Source: Darksidea phi (Eukaryota > Ascomycota > Dothideomycetes > Pleosporales > Lentitheciaceae). From it: a stretch of 64,000 bases of DNA. The position numbers and the translations under genes are program-made. The first letter of the stretch is position 1. The number at the start of each line of letters is the position of its first letter. The notes beneath the pieces were generated by a model that searched no databases, was not told the origin of the DNA, and saw nothing but the letters and a program-made list of their open reading frames with translations. Location of the stretch: contig JASJFT010000001.1 in assembly GCA_030770425.1 (NCBI GenBank), forward strand, positions 310,001-374,000, read 5' to 3'. Shown piece by piece: positions 42,664-55,300 of this stretch.

Positions 42664-45600
42664 GGCAGAACTGACTTGTGCGCAAGCAGCTCTCCTTTGC
42701 GGCACGATATTGAAGGTTTGCTGTGTTTGCAAACACGCTCGGAACACTTTGCTTAGTCACCCTTTTCCAGGAGCGGGGTGCTTGGCACTCCATTCTCCTC
42801 ACCCCGCCCTACTCCCTAGCATTCATATCTCCTCCCTCATTCGGAGCAGTCAACGCCTCCCAGTCCATGATCTCATGACGAAGAGCCAAGACATAGCTTA
42901 ACACCTATCCCAACCTCACCTTCCCTCACCTGCAGTTAAACATTTTCGTCTGCGCGTCATCCATTACAGCTATATCCCATCATCAGGACAACCACCGCAT
43001 GAATGATGCCTTGATGCTGTACACCGACACCCCGACGAGCTAATAACGCAGCTCAAGACCGACAGGCCGACCCACGCCAAAGGCGCGCATATACGAAGAG
43101 CAAGCATGGCTTTCAGCACCCTCTTCCGTTTTCATTCAGACGCGTCGTGCTGGGCTGTCAAGACCGGCTGGTTGCATCTTGGGCGTCTTACCCGCTTTTG
43201 CAGAACCGGCTGAAATCAACGCTATATCACAACGGCTCTAGTAACATGCACCTTCCGACAAAATTCAATACTTACTCAACTCTGACTCATCAGCACAAAC
43301 GACATCCTTGGAAACAGGCTACTCTAAGCGTTCCTGGCCGTGGCTGAAGTGATCGACGCGGCCGCAGCTGTTCTGAAAAACAGTCTTAGCACTCGCTATT
43401 TCGGAGCTCCCCACCCATTCACCGGGCACAACTCGATATACCGCGTACTGCCTCGGCGACTCGAGAGCACTGCCAACGCATCCGCAGTCGCATTACTGGA
43501 TTACGAATCTCAACAGATGCACACTAAGCTTAGTCGCCACTCTGGTCTCAGGCAACCCCACTCGGCTTACCTACATTAGCTCCATACAGGCCTTTTTACG
43601 AGGGGAGTAGGTACTCCACCGGTCAGAGGAGGATGCGTATACAATACTAGATTCATCAAGCGCTCGTACCGGGACCCCACGTTCTGTGCCTTACCCGACT
43701 GTGGCTCTTTATGCGTTTCATATACACCAGTCTTCCCTGAGAACATGGGGCTATGTTCCATTTGCCCGCCGCAGCAAGCAAACTCGTATTCTTGAAGGGT
43801 ATCGTTACATGCGCCGGCTCTTCTTACCGCTGTCGTTTGAAAGTACCTATTCCGGTCAAAAGTCCCAATAGCGATCAACCCTCAGCTTGGTCATGATTGA
43901 CCCTGTCAGACCCAGTTTTCGGGAGACCCCGAACCTTGCAAACCTTCTGCTCATCCTTCCCGTAACAAGGGATTGGGTGGAAACTGCACGAACCCTGACT
44001 AGCATAGTCTCAAAGAACCACAGCGTCTCGGACTCACTTGGTAATTGTTTCGCGCAGCTCTGTGGCTTGCGCGGCCCGGTAGTGACCAATAGCTTCTGAC
44101 TGGCGCTTCAGAATACGGGGAGCTATGGTCTCTATGACGTCGCCCACCAACTCAATCCTTCCATGATGCGAAATACCAAACCAACAGTAGACATATATCC
44201 GCATAAAGGGTGATCAGCAGTGTCGCGGCTACCTGGATGCTGGGTAAATAACGCGCGCGATACGCTTCACGAATCGACAACGCGGCAACCAGAGAATGAT
44301 GATCAACTTGGCTTCCGCTATCAAGGTTGCAGGGTGAAGATTGGGATTTCGTTCGCTCACCCTTGCTTCTGGAAAACCTGTGGAGGGACCGGGCGCGGAG
44401 ATCAGATTCGGGAAAGCTCCGACGGGTCGCCGAAGCGTTTGGGCGATCGTCGGTGGTGCGGGGCTAGCCACGATAAGGCTAACTTTCGATGAAGTTTGTT
44501 AGAGGTGTGGAGATGGAGATGTGCATGGGAAGATGCGAATGTGATTGAATCCGAGGGATGAGAATAGGGGGACGGCTGTTTTGTGAGAAAAGCGATGAAG
44601 TTGTGTTGAAGTTGGAGGCCCAACGTAAACGATGAAAAGGCTCTAAGCTAACTACAATCGCTCCAACACATGTGACTTCCAATGCATGCTAGATGTTGCA
44701 CCCCATGAACCATGCGAAATTATCCCTTGCAAGGAAAATGTAACAACATCCTCATCCCAGCGATGCTTTGCCCATGATTACCTCACTCCACCGCTCTAGA
44801 CCACCCTCTCTCTGCGGACCACTCCCCAAAGATAGATGGATAAAAAAGGGCCCCCGAGGGTTTCACCAACCCCCAACGGAACAACCACCCGACAAACCGC
44901 CCTCCATATCCAGCCGACGCGGGCCACCCAATCTCATTTTCCCGACAACCACCACCCTCCATCCCCGGGGGTCATAGATTGCCAGACATCGCTTAGCCAT
45001 TTACCCGGCTCCAGCACACCCACACATTCATTGCATGCGTCGCTGCCGCTCAATTACCCGTGTCTCATATTGTATGCCGGGTACATGGGATAGGATAGGA
45101 TAGGCTCGATAAGCAAGGAAGCAAGCATCGAGGTCGTGTCTATCCGCTTGACCCGGTTACCCGCTCGGTCTGACCCGTCGGCTGCGCGTGGTTATGGGTG
45201 GGTATGCGAGATGTGCTGGGGGGTTGTGAGTTAGTGGGTGGTTGTGTATGCGGCAAGGGTGGGTGTTGGGGACGGATGCGATGCGGTGAGATGGGTGGAT
45301 GTGGGATGCATGAGTGGTGGAGGGGCGGGTAAAGGGGAAAGGGAGGGTGGGTGACATGTTTGTGGGGCTCCGATGGATGGCGGGTGGGGGTTGTTGAATT
45401 GGATGGGATGTAGGGTTGGGAGGACAGCTCATGCGAGATGTATGAAGTTAGCTGGACGATGAAAGTTCACGATAGGCAGAGGGAGGGAGGAGTGGTTTTG
45501 AACCTTTTCATCTATGAAATTAGACAGATATACAAAAACATTACATGAGAGAGAGTCGTTATAAGAGAACAATACCGACAGCATGTATGAGAAGTGAATG

Positions 45601-45806
45601 GCCAAGCATAAATCATAACGTGAAAGGGATAACAAGATCCAACGCCATCTACCCACCGGACCGGGAAACTCCAAAACCCGATCAAACACGATATACCAAA
45701 GACCCAGACGCCAGCGTCCCGAGACTCAAACCCTGAACAAAGCAGAGGCATCCAGTCTACCTAAGAAAAATCAAAGGAAACAAGTACAGTCTGAATGAAT
45801 GTTGGC
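42664..45806. other. 3.1-kb stretch without a supported gene
   Basis: Lies between the start of the prefoldin gene and the end of the PKS gene. Short frames occur on both strands but none has a recognisable domain or splice continuity. About 45160-45420 is strongly G-rich on the plus strand, with many GGGTGG and GGGTT words, and a small run of (GGATA) repeats lies at about 45089-45105. No RNA gene was recognised. Confidence 0.5.
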
Positions 45807-48800
45807 TTATAGCTTCAAACCCTTCTGGAGGAGCTTGCCAAGAGTGGCACCCTTTGCAAAGTTAGTGATAAGTCTTGCGGGAGGAGTGAGAGGAACTTAC
45901 ATGATCACCCTTCATCATAGTGAAGTGATTTCCTCCCATAACCGCATACTCAAAGTTCTCCTTGGGTAGCAACTGCGCCCAACCGTTATCATCGAAGACG
46001 GTGCGGTTGTTCAGCAGCCACTTCATCGGCGCCGGGTCCTCACCCTCACCAGGCGGTGGGCGAGGATCATCCGGGTTCGGGCAGACACCGTCGGTGCACC
46101 ATATAGCCAGAACCGGCGGCGCGACCTCAGGGTTCATAGGGACCGGGTCGTAGTCCTTGAGATTCTGTATAGCGGCGGCGAAATGAGGGAGAAGCCATGA
46201 CGGAGTACCGCCGGGCTTGCCCGTACCCAGCAGACCTATCTGGTCGAAGAAGATATGGAGGCGGGCTGGGAGGGGGTCGAGTGCGACGGGGCAAGGCGCG
46301 TCGATAAGGACAAGCGACTCAACCTTCTCACCGGCGTTGACGAGCTGCTGAGCGACCTCATAGGCCATGACGCCGCCAGCTGACCAACCACCGATAATGT
46401 AAGGACCGACGGGCTGACGGCGCTTGATCTCAGCGAGAAAGAGGGCAGAGACACCTTCAACACCACAGGTCCACTTCTCGGGCGTCTTCATGAAGGGGCA
46501 GTTGAGACCGAACACGGCCATATCTGGCGAGATGTTCGGAATAGAGATGTACGAAGTAGCGCTGCCCGACCCATCTGGGACGAGGAAGAACTTCTTCGTA
46601 GCCACCTTGGCATTGCCCTGGAGGAGGACGGAAGTAGCGGGAGGGAAACTGGACACGTCGATGGAGACCTTAGCCAGCTTCTTGTTAACCTCGGAAAGCT
46701 GCGGTGTCTTGGTCTTTGTAGGCTTGGTAGCGACCTTAGCGACGGCTTCGACCTTCTTCGGCTTGGGGCGCATGCCAAGCTCGTTCTCAATGTCTTCGAT
46801 GCAGACATTCGAGGTGAGGAAGGTCGAGGGAAGGTCGATGCCAGTCTGCTCTCGGAGAGCACCGAGGATGGTCAAGCTCATCAAAGAATCCATACCCATC
46901 TCGGATAGGTCTAGCTGATCAGTGATTTCGGAGACATCAACGCCCATTTCCTCTGCAACAATCTTGCGTGCAAGACTAGCTTCACCAGTAGTGACCTGGT
47001 GGGTCTCAGTGACCTTAATATCGGTACTGTCCTTGCCGGACACACTGGGCGCAGAGCTGGCGGGGGTACTGGCTGATCCAGCTTCGTAGGGAGTGGAGAG
47101 GTCAGAGGAGTCCTCAGTTGTATCGGACCCGTCATCTTCCTCGGCAAGTGGGGCACCGCCATCGTACTGAGAGAAGAACTTCTTCATCTCACCGACAGTG
47201 GGATGGTCGGTGAACAAGGTCGAACTGATTTCTAGGTCAAGGTCCTCTCTAAACTTTGCTGAGATGGTGAGGGACATAAGCGAATCGACACCGAGATTCT
47301 CGAAAGCAGCTTCATTGACAAGTTCAGACATGTCGACATCAGTTTCCTCGGCGATGATCTTCATGACACGCGAGGTCATGGAATTGCCAGATGCTTTAGG
47401 GGCGCGCGATGCGGCTTTGGCAGGCTTGACAGACTTCGCGGTCGGCTTGGAAGCAGGCTTCGCAGGAGCAGGAGCAGGAGCGGCAGCAGTAGCCTTCACG
47501 GGCGCAGCCTTCGCTGTTCCTGAACTAGCTTTCGCAGCACCAGGAGGCGGGAGCATGATGTTCAGGGCGCGACGGGGGATATTCTGGAACTTCAGTCCCA
47601 TCACCATACCGATGACTTCGCCATCCTCCAGGATGTACACATCACCGACGGAGATGTTGCCCGGGGCGGGCTGCATGCGCACGTAAGAGCGGTACTTCTT
47701 CTCGAGCGATAGCGTCTTAGAGATCCTGAGAGAACCCCACCCATGAGAGATGTAGACGGAGTTTTCGGAGTCAAGATGATCCGAAGCGTTGACGATGAAG
47801 CCCGAAAGATGAGCCAAGCTGTCGATCCAGTACGGCGAGCAGAAGAACTCGCCATCAGCTAAAGTCGTCTGAAATTGGACGGAAGCAGTGGCCTCAGTTG
47901 TCTTTCCATCGAGGATAACCTCCTCCATACCGCGATAGTTGTCGGTATAGTTGACGAGAGCCTTGAACAGTTTGTAAGCCATGCCTCGGAGGACCTTGTG
48001 GGCAGAACCAGTTTGAAGCTTCTGCATCAAGATATCGATCTGGGTCTGGACCATGAATTGAGTGCGGGCCCACTCCTCTTTCCAAGCATTCACATCTTCG
48101 TACTTGACGAGGCCAGAGGCATGCTCCGCAAGTACCTTGGAGCCATCTGCTGGAACAGTACGGTACTTGATCTCAACTTGGTTGGTTTCAAGATCAGCCG
48201 TGGCCTCAATTTGCAAATGCTGACCGGCGGGCGGAGCAGGGTATTGAGGAATCAAGCCCTTTGTGACCTCGACGGCGTAAACGTTCAAGCCAGGCGTAGG
48301 CATGTTCGGGCGCAGCTGCTTGTAGAGGTAATCGGCGATCGTCATAGCTTGATCAGCGTACAATGAGGACGGACAGAAAGGATTGCCGTTAACCTGATGG
48401 CCGCTAATAGTAGCTTTCAGTTTGGGATCGGAGAGATCAGACTGGACAACCACCGTTCCAGAGTTGGCGTGTAACTCCTCGCGAACGATTCGATGGCAAG
48501 AAGTAGTGGAAAGTTTGGACCGGACTTCAATAGGAGCCTCAATGGCCTTGGACTCAGCAACGCGTGGAGCCTCTCCCTTAGTGAGAGTCCAGTTATTATG
48601 ATAGTCGAGCCAGTATCTCTTGTCATCGAATGAGTAGGTCGGAAGCGTGAGAAGTTCGTGGGCAGCGTTGAACTGCCTGTGGAACTCGTTGAAGTCGAAA
48701 GCGACACCAGCCAAGAAGAGAGTAGAGATGCTAGTAGTAAGCGTCTTCCACGGATCCTCGTTGCGACGGAGGGATCCAGCTGTGCAAGTGGAGCTGCCAA

Positions 48801-51800
48801 GGGACGACTTGACCATGCCGCTGCAGACCGGGTGAGCGCCAATTTCGAGCCAGGCTGTCTTCTCATCAAAAGCTTTGTCTTCTTTTCCGGTGCTAAGTGC
48901 GCTCCAGAAGTTGACTGTCTCGCGAGCATGACGCGCAAGATAATCTGGGCCGATGATGCCAGCCTCACGAATGACTTCGCCGGTCAGAGGAGAAAGGACT
49001 GGAACTTCGGGCGTATTGAAAACGACTGAGGAAGCCGCAGCCTTGAACTTCTCCAGGATAGGCTCAACCTGCGCAGAGTGGAAGGCGAATGGTACATTGA
49101 GTTTGGTGGCCTTGAACCCTTTGGTAGCAAGGAGTTCACTGGTCGACTCAACGACGCTGACGGTTCCGCAAAGAACAGTCTCTTCAGGCCCGTTCATGCA
49201 AGCAATCTCAGTCATGTTGTCGCCAAGAGCTTCGCTGATAGCCTCAACACTGCCCTTGACAGCGAGCATACCGTGGGTGTTGGCGGTGCACTCCTGCTCG
49301 AGGATCTGAGCACGACGACCGACAAGCATGACCATGTCGCTGGCGGACAGGACACCAGCCACGTGAAGAGCTGCGTACTCGCCCAAGCTATGGCCAATGA
49401 CAGCAGTGGGCTTGACTCCCCACGACGCCCACATGCGGGCAAGAGCAACCTGGATGCATGCCATACCGAGCTGTACAACAACGGGGGAGAGAGTTGCAAC
49501 GTCAGTGCCGTCCAGAAGGGGGACAAAGGATGGCAGCGAGTGTAAGCGAGCAATGTTGTCAAGCTGCTCGATATCAGCCTTGAAGGTATCCGACTCCTCG
49601 TACAACTTCTTGCCCAGTGCCGTGTATTGCGAGCCTTGTCCAGTGAAAGTGAAGGCGGTTTTGGTGGGAACCATTGCAATGGGGCTGTAGCTGTCCTTAA
49701 GCTGTGCTTGCAGGGCGCTCTTGACCTTGGAGATGTCGTCGACGCAAACTGCAACTCGGTAGTTGTGCTGAATGCGACGAGCAGTAGTCGTATACGCCAA
49801 GCTGGGTAGAGTGGTTTCCGGGTGCTCATCCAAGTACTCGATGAGCTTGTTGATGTTCCTCTTCAGTGAAGCGATGGACCTAGCGGTCACCGTCACTGTA
49901 TGCATGCCTCTGGGATCAGCAGCCTTTGGCGCCTCACGCATGGGGCCATCCTCGAGAACAATGGCAGTGTTGCCACCAGCAGCGGAGAAGTTGTTCAAGA
50001 AGACCCTGCGCTTCTCAGCGCCTTTACGAGGGAAGGCAACTTGCGTCGTTGAGATGTGGACATTGCGTTGACCAAGATCCTTCGGGAAGGTCTTGTTCAT
50101 CACACCCTTGATACCGACGTTGGCGGGAATGGCATCCTTCTTCAACATCATGAGAACCTTGATCAGGGAATTGATGCCGGACGCTGCTTCGCCATGACCA
50201 ATATTGGCCTTGATAGCACCGAGATGTAGGGTTTCCTCGGGACGACGTTGGCGGTGGCGGGGGGCAAATACGTTCGTGACTGAGGTCATTTCGATTCCAT
50301 CACCAGCCTGGGTACCCGTACCGTGCATCTCAACGTAGCTGATACTATGAGCATCAACGCCAGCGTTGGCAAGAACCTTCTTGTAGAGGTATTCTTGGGC
50401 TCCAGCATGAGGATGAGTAATGGAGACGGCTTCAGCACTGTGGTTGGTGGCGGCACCAAGAATGCATCCTAGAATGTTGTCCTTGTCCGCAATAGCGTCT
50501 TCGTAACGCTTCAGGATGACAGTTCCACACCCATCACCGCGGCAGTATCCATCAGCATCGTTGTCGTAGGTCTTGCAGCCACCAGTCTTGGACAAGAACT
50601 GGCCCTTGCTGAGACCGGCAAAAATGTCGGGATTCGTCAAAACGTTCAAGCCACCGGCGCAAGCAGTATCGCAGTCACCTGCCCACAACGATGTGCAAGC
50701 CAGCTGAATAGCCGCGAGCGAAGACGAGCAGGCGGTGTCGACGCTATAGGATGGACCGGAGAATTTGAAGTAGTAGTTGATTCTACCGGGCGCAAAAGCG
50801 CGTACACCACCGGTGATGAAGTAAGTGTCAACGTTCTCAGCAGCGTTGATCTCACGCCAATCATCTGACGTCTGTCCGTAGAAGGTTCCAATGCGGTTGA
50901 GTTTCGTTGAAGGCGTGCGGTTGGGTACATAACCGGACATTTCCAAGGCTTCGTAAGCAGTGACAAGCGCCAACCGACCCATGGGATCGGTTTGGGCGGC
51001 CTCACGCGGGGACATGTTGAAGAAACGGGGATCGAAATTCCCGGGCTCGTCGATGAAGCAGCCATAGGGTGTATGACTCTTGTTCTTGCCCTTGCCAGTG
51101 GGATCGCAGTGAGCCTGAGCATCGAAGCGGTCGGAAGGAACCTCGCGATGGACGTCAAGGCCCTTCTCGAGCAACTCCCATAGCTCGTCGTGGCTAGCAG
51201 CGCTAGGGAAACGACCAGCCATGCCGACGATGGCGATCTTGTCGTTTTGCGTGCGACCTCGTGATTCTTCCGTTTGCGAGGTCCATGACGTGTGATCACG
51301 GACCGACACTGATGACTGACCACCAGCCTTCAAGGCAGAGGCCAAGCTGTTCGCCACATTGGTGACACCAATGGCAGATACAGAGCACTCAGCGTTGCTG
51401 ACTGCGGTGATCTGTGAGACTGTCTCCTCGAGGAGATTGTCCCATCGCACAGGCTCGAGCAGAATCTCGCTCAAAGCACTCCGGAGAAGTTCCAAGGTGT
51501 TGGTGGCGATATGACATTTTCCGCTGGAGGCTGAGTGGATCAATGCCTGGGGGCGGTGCTTCTTAAGAAGCTCGGTCGTTTCGCCATCGAGAATTCGATC
51601 AATGTTTGCTTGGCCGAAGAGGTGCGGCGCATGGTACGGCGCATACACCGGGATGGGCACGCGGGTGTTCTTGAAAGCGTCGCTTTCTTCGAACAGGCGT
51701 TTCGTAGTAGAAGGGGGACCGCTGACGGTGATGGCCATCACGCTAACAGCACTGATGTAAGCCTGGGCCGATGGCGATATCCGACACTCATCGTGGAACT

Positions 51801-52399
51801 CTGCAATGGCGTTCTTTGCAGCATCCTCCGAAACGCCTGTAACAATGGTGGACCAGCTTTCTTTTGCGTTTGCAGCGTGCTCAAGAGCATCTTTAGCCGC
51901 GCCAACGCATGTTCCAGCTCGGAAGGCGATGCGAACAGCCTCCGTAGCGAGAGGTAACAGCTCCTCCAAGGTCTTCGCTGAAGCGACAACCGAACCAGCA
52001 ATCAACCCAGTGCATAGACCAACGATCCGGGTGTTGGCTGGGTTTGGCACTTGCGACGGGTTCTCACCGTAATATCTAGGTAATCAGCTAGGTTCGCTGC
52101 TTATATTCTCTCGGAACGTACCCAATATAGTGTGCCAACTGTGCTATTGTGACCAAGCAACTCTCTAGCTGCGCAACTTTGGTGCCCTTCTGGCTGTAAT
52201 TCTCCACCAGGTCGTTGACGGTGAGAAAGTCTGGGATCTGGTCGCGTTGCTGCCGTGGTAGCTTCTGTACCTCTTCACGAAGAACAACACTGGTGCGTTC
52301 CAAGAACGTCCAGAGTAGAGCGTTGTTCTTCCACACACATGCTTTCCGTAGCAGGGGGAACTGATCCGCGGTCTGATCTCCGAAGATGAGGGCGTTCAT
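45807..52399 (-). CDS. PKS1: Non-reducing polyketide synthase, DHN-melanin type
   Basis: Iterative type I PKS, most likely making 1,3,6,8-tetrahydroxynaphthalene for DHN melanin. Three exons on the minus strand join in phase: 52399-52122, 52075-45901, 45851-45807; 2,165 residues. Domains in order, approximate residues: SAT with GLCTG cysteine about 114 and histidine about 241; KS about 370-800 (DTACSSS cysteine about 542, HGTGTQAGD, NIGHGEAASG); AT about 900-1190 (GHSLGEY serine about 989); PT about 1300-1600 (GHQVNGNPFCPSS histidine about 1319, YWIDSLAHL aspartate about 1511); ACP1 (GVDSLMS about 1691); ACP2 (GMDSLMS about 1823); TE (GGWSAGG serine about 1991, GGNHFTMM histidine near the end). 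All catalytic residues are present. The Ala/Lys/Pro-rich linker before ACP1 and the acidic Ser/Thr linker between ACPs are usual. YWA1 naphthopyrone synthesis, as by wA/Alb1 relatives, is the alternative. No other melanin-pathway gene is next to it. Confidence 0.95.
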
Positions 52400-55300
52400 T
52401 GTGGCGGTCTTAGGTATGGGGTATATTAAAATAAACGTTCGGAAAGGTTGAATGGAGTGAAAAGAAAGACCGATGCCAACATCAGTTGACCTGCACGAGG
52501 ATAAAGCTGATCAGTAGGCCGAGCTACTATGGGAGGACGGAAGCTAGGATGCCAGTGTCTTGGGGGAGAAGAAGTCCTCGTAATAGACGACGAAGCGAGA
52601 GGGAGGTGCTGAGGTGACAAGGAAGCGAGAAGGGGGGGACGCTTGATATGTGTGAAAGTAACCCAAGAGACTAAATCAGGCTGGGCTGGATGATCATCGA
52701 GGGATTGGCGACACCCCGTATTTGTAGGCGATCAACAAGCTGCCACGATGGGTATGAGAGATCAGAATGTGGCCTGGGCGGTGATCGCGCGATGACAAGC
52801 GTACTGGTACCGGATCAGTGAGTGCACAGATACGGAGCTCATGCATTGCCGAACGATGTACAGCAGCATATTGACGTGAAGGCGAAAGTGGAGCTGTGTT
52901 AACCCTCTTCCTGATTAGCGTCGCCATGATTCCGAGGATTGATGGCGCGCAAAGGCCGGACGGCCTCCGTCTGAGCGTCTGTGGCTATTGTTAGATAGTG
53001 CGAGCTAGATAGCCCACCCAGCCGCTGAGGTATTGGAGTCCATGCGTCAAGGATGATAACAGAGATGAGACGTGGGAAACTAATGGTAGTCAGGGCCCTG
53101 TCTCGAAATCGGAATCAGTATTCGGATCCCCATGAGCCGGGGTAGACAAGGAGCCCGTGTCAAGCTGTCAATGATGTTAGCTAACAGCACATCCCCAACG
53201 CGAATTGGTATAGACTCTCGCAAATCGGGCATGAATTCAGAACGGTGGAGTGGTCGAGCCGTGTGGCAAAGGAGGTGGTTTGCTGGAAAATATCCGGCTT
53301 CAAACAGATATCGTGCACCAACCGATGCACTAGAAGCTTGCGCAGCCACCCAATGCTCGGGTTGAGCTTAATGTTGCACGTGCCCATTCCACAATATTTC
53401 GACAAATCCATAATGCCTCTGTAGCAAAGGATGCCATTACCGGGTTGTCGGCGTTGGTACTCGACTCCGAGCGTGGTGCTGCTCCGGGGTCGCCGACAGA
53501 CGCTGGGTTTTCCAAGGTAGGTCCAACCAGACGGTTTGATATCATATGGATGCAGAGAACATGGTGAAGGTGGCACAGCATGGTGAGGAACCTCCTTGGA
53601 GACCCGCTCCGTGGTCGTGGCTGTCAGACGGTGCTCGCTTGGAGCTTGGATGGAGTGCTAGAGCCGATCAGCCAGTGTGGTAGCCTACCGGCACGTTTCA
53701 ACCCGCGAGGGAGGTCGTATCCGGCTAGCAGGGGCTTGCGGAAGCTCAGGAACGGTGGCAGTACCTGCCTCTTTTCGGAGGGGTCAAATACGACGGCGGT
53801 TACGACGAAAGCGCGCGGCCCTGACTGAGGCAGTGTTCGTTTGCGTTTGACATTGCGAGAAGCTAGGGACGTTCATGACGAACTGCTCCAAAACCATGAA
53901 GCGCGACACGCCGCCAAAATTCCATGGCAGTGCCGAGCTGAGGCGTTCGCGAGAGTTCGGCGAGGCAAGACATGGCTCAGAAGCGCGGTACTAGTTTGTC
54001 GACACAGTGCCGATCGTGATTAGTACCGTCACATTGTTCGCACTTCCCCACGGGTACATCAGCAAAGTCCGAGCGCGTTCAGCGCCGTGGGAGGCGTATA
54101 ACAGAGGCTGGGGGCCGTTGGAGCTTGGAGCTGCATGTCTCTGATCCGCCTGGGCTGTCTTCGAAGAGGCAGGGGCCCCGACACCATGGAGAGCCGTGGT
54201 AGCAATGGAGAGTGATGAGGGCGGTGGCTGCTCGACGTCGCAGGCCCGGCCTTGGCCCCTGACTGGGCCAGCGGAGCGGAAAGACGGCGGGCCCAGAGCG
54301 GCGCGGGCCACACACACACGCACACCGCATGCTCCATGTGTGCTGCTCAGCCCTCGTACACAGAGCCATGGTGATGTATTCGTTGTGGCGGGCATGGTGG
54401 TGATGCTCGCACCGGTATGAGAACACTGCGGTGTGAGATATCGCCCTTGGGCCCTCAGGCTCCGTGCGCGCCAAGCTCACGGGACCCCGCTCCGGAGAAA
54501 TGTTCTGAGTAAAACACCGCGGCAGACCCCAAGTCACGCTCACTCATTGTGTTCACAGAGCTCTCGTCAGATTAACTGTCGCATAGACACACTATCGGAG
54601 ACGCAGTCAGAGAGCAGGCCGCGCAACGAGCCACTCCCCACACCCGTGGGGGCGGCTGACGCACCAATTCCCTCGCACCAAACACTCTGCACCTCCGAGT
54701 CGTCCCCGTCGGATGGCCTACACGTGTCGCCGCCGGTCGGACCCTGCTTCCGTTCGCGCCGTATCACACATATCCCCTACTTCATGTGTCCTTAGACGAT
54801 GTCGTGAAGTCCAGACCATACCAGGAATCGGGAAAAACATTTGTCATGAACGTTCCATCCATGGCAGTTTCTTCCCCGCAAGGATTTTGTCCCGTTGCTG
54901 GCATCAGCCTCTGCCTCAACGTCGATCCCGAGGCCGAGACCTCCATCACGCCATCATATCGCGGTGTGCAAAGGCGTGAGCGTCCGCCATACTGCTGCAT
55001 GCTGCCTGCTGCCTGCACTGCAAGACACGCTTGCGAGCTTCGATGCATGGCCCACAGTTCTGCCAGTTCGGATGTACCGCTTCAGGTCCGAGCAAGCAGA
55101 CCTCAGCCGCTCCTTCAGGCAGTCCGGAAGTTGTTCGCCTTCCGTCCAACACCACTCGTACGATCTTATGCAAAGGCGCAAAGGCATGCATTAGCCTTGA
55201 CTGCTCGACTAAGCAGTGCTGCTCCCACTGTACGGGTAAACTCCTTATCATGGTTCCAGACGCAGATAGGTGTCATCCAGCTACACGTACTTGTTTGTGC

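Noticed and set aside
45157..45432. G-rich stretch as telomere-like repeat
   Set aside because: GGGTGG/GGGTT words are irregular and lack a TTAGGG array.
47198..47686. Several plus-strand frames across the PKS
   Set aside because: Antisense to a continuous 6-kb PKS exon with all catalytic motifs.
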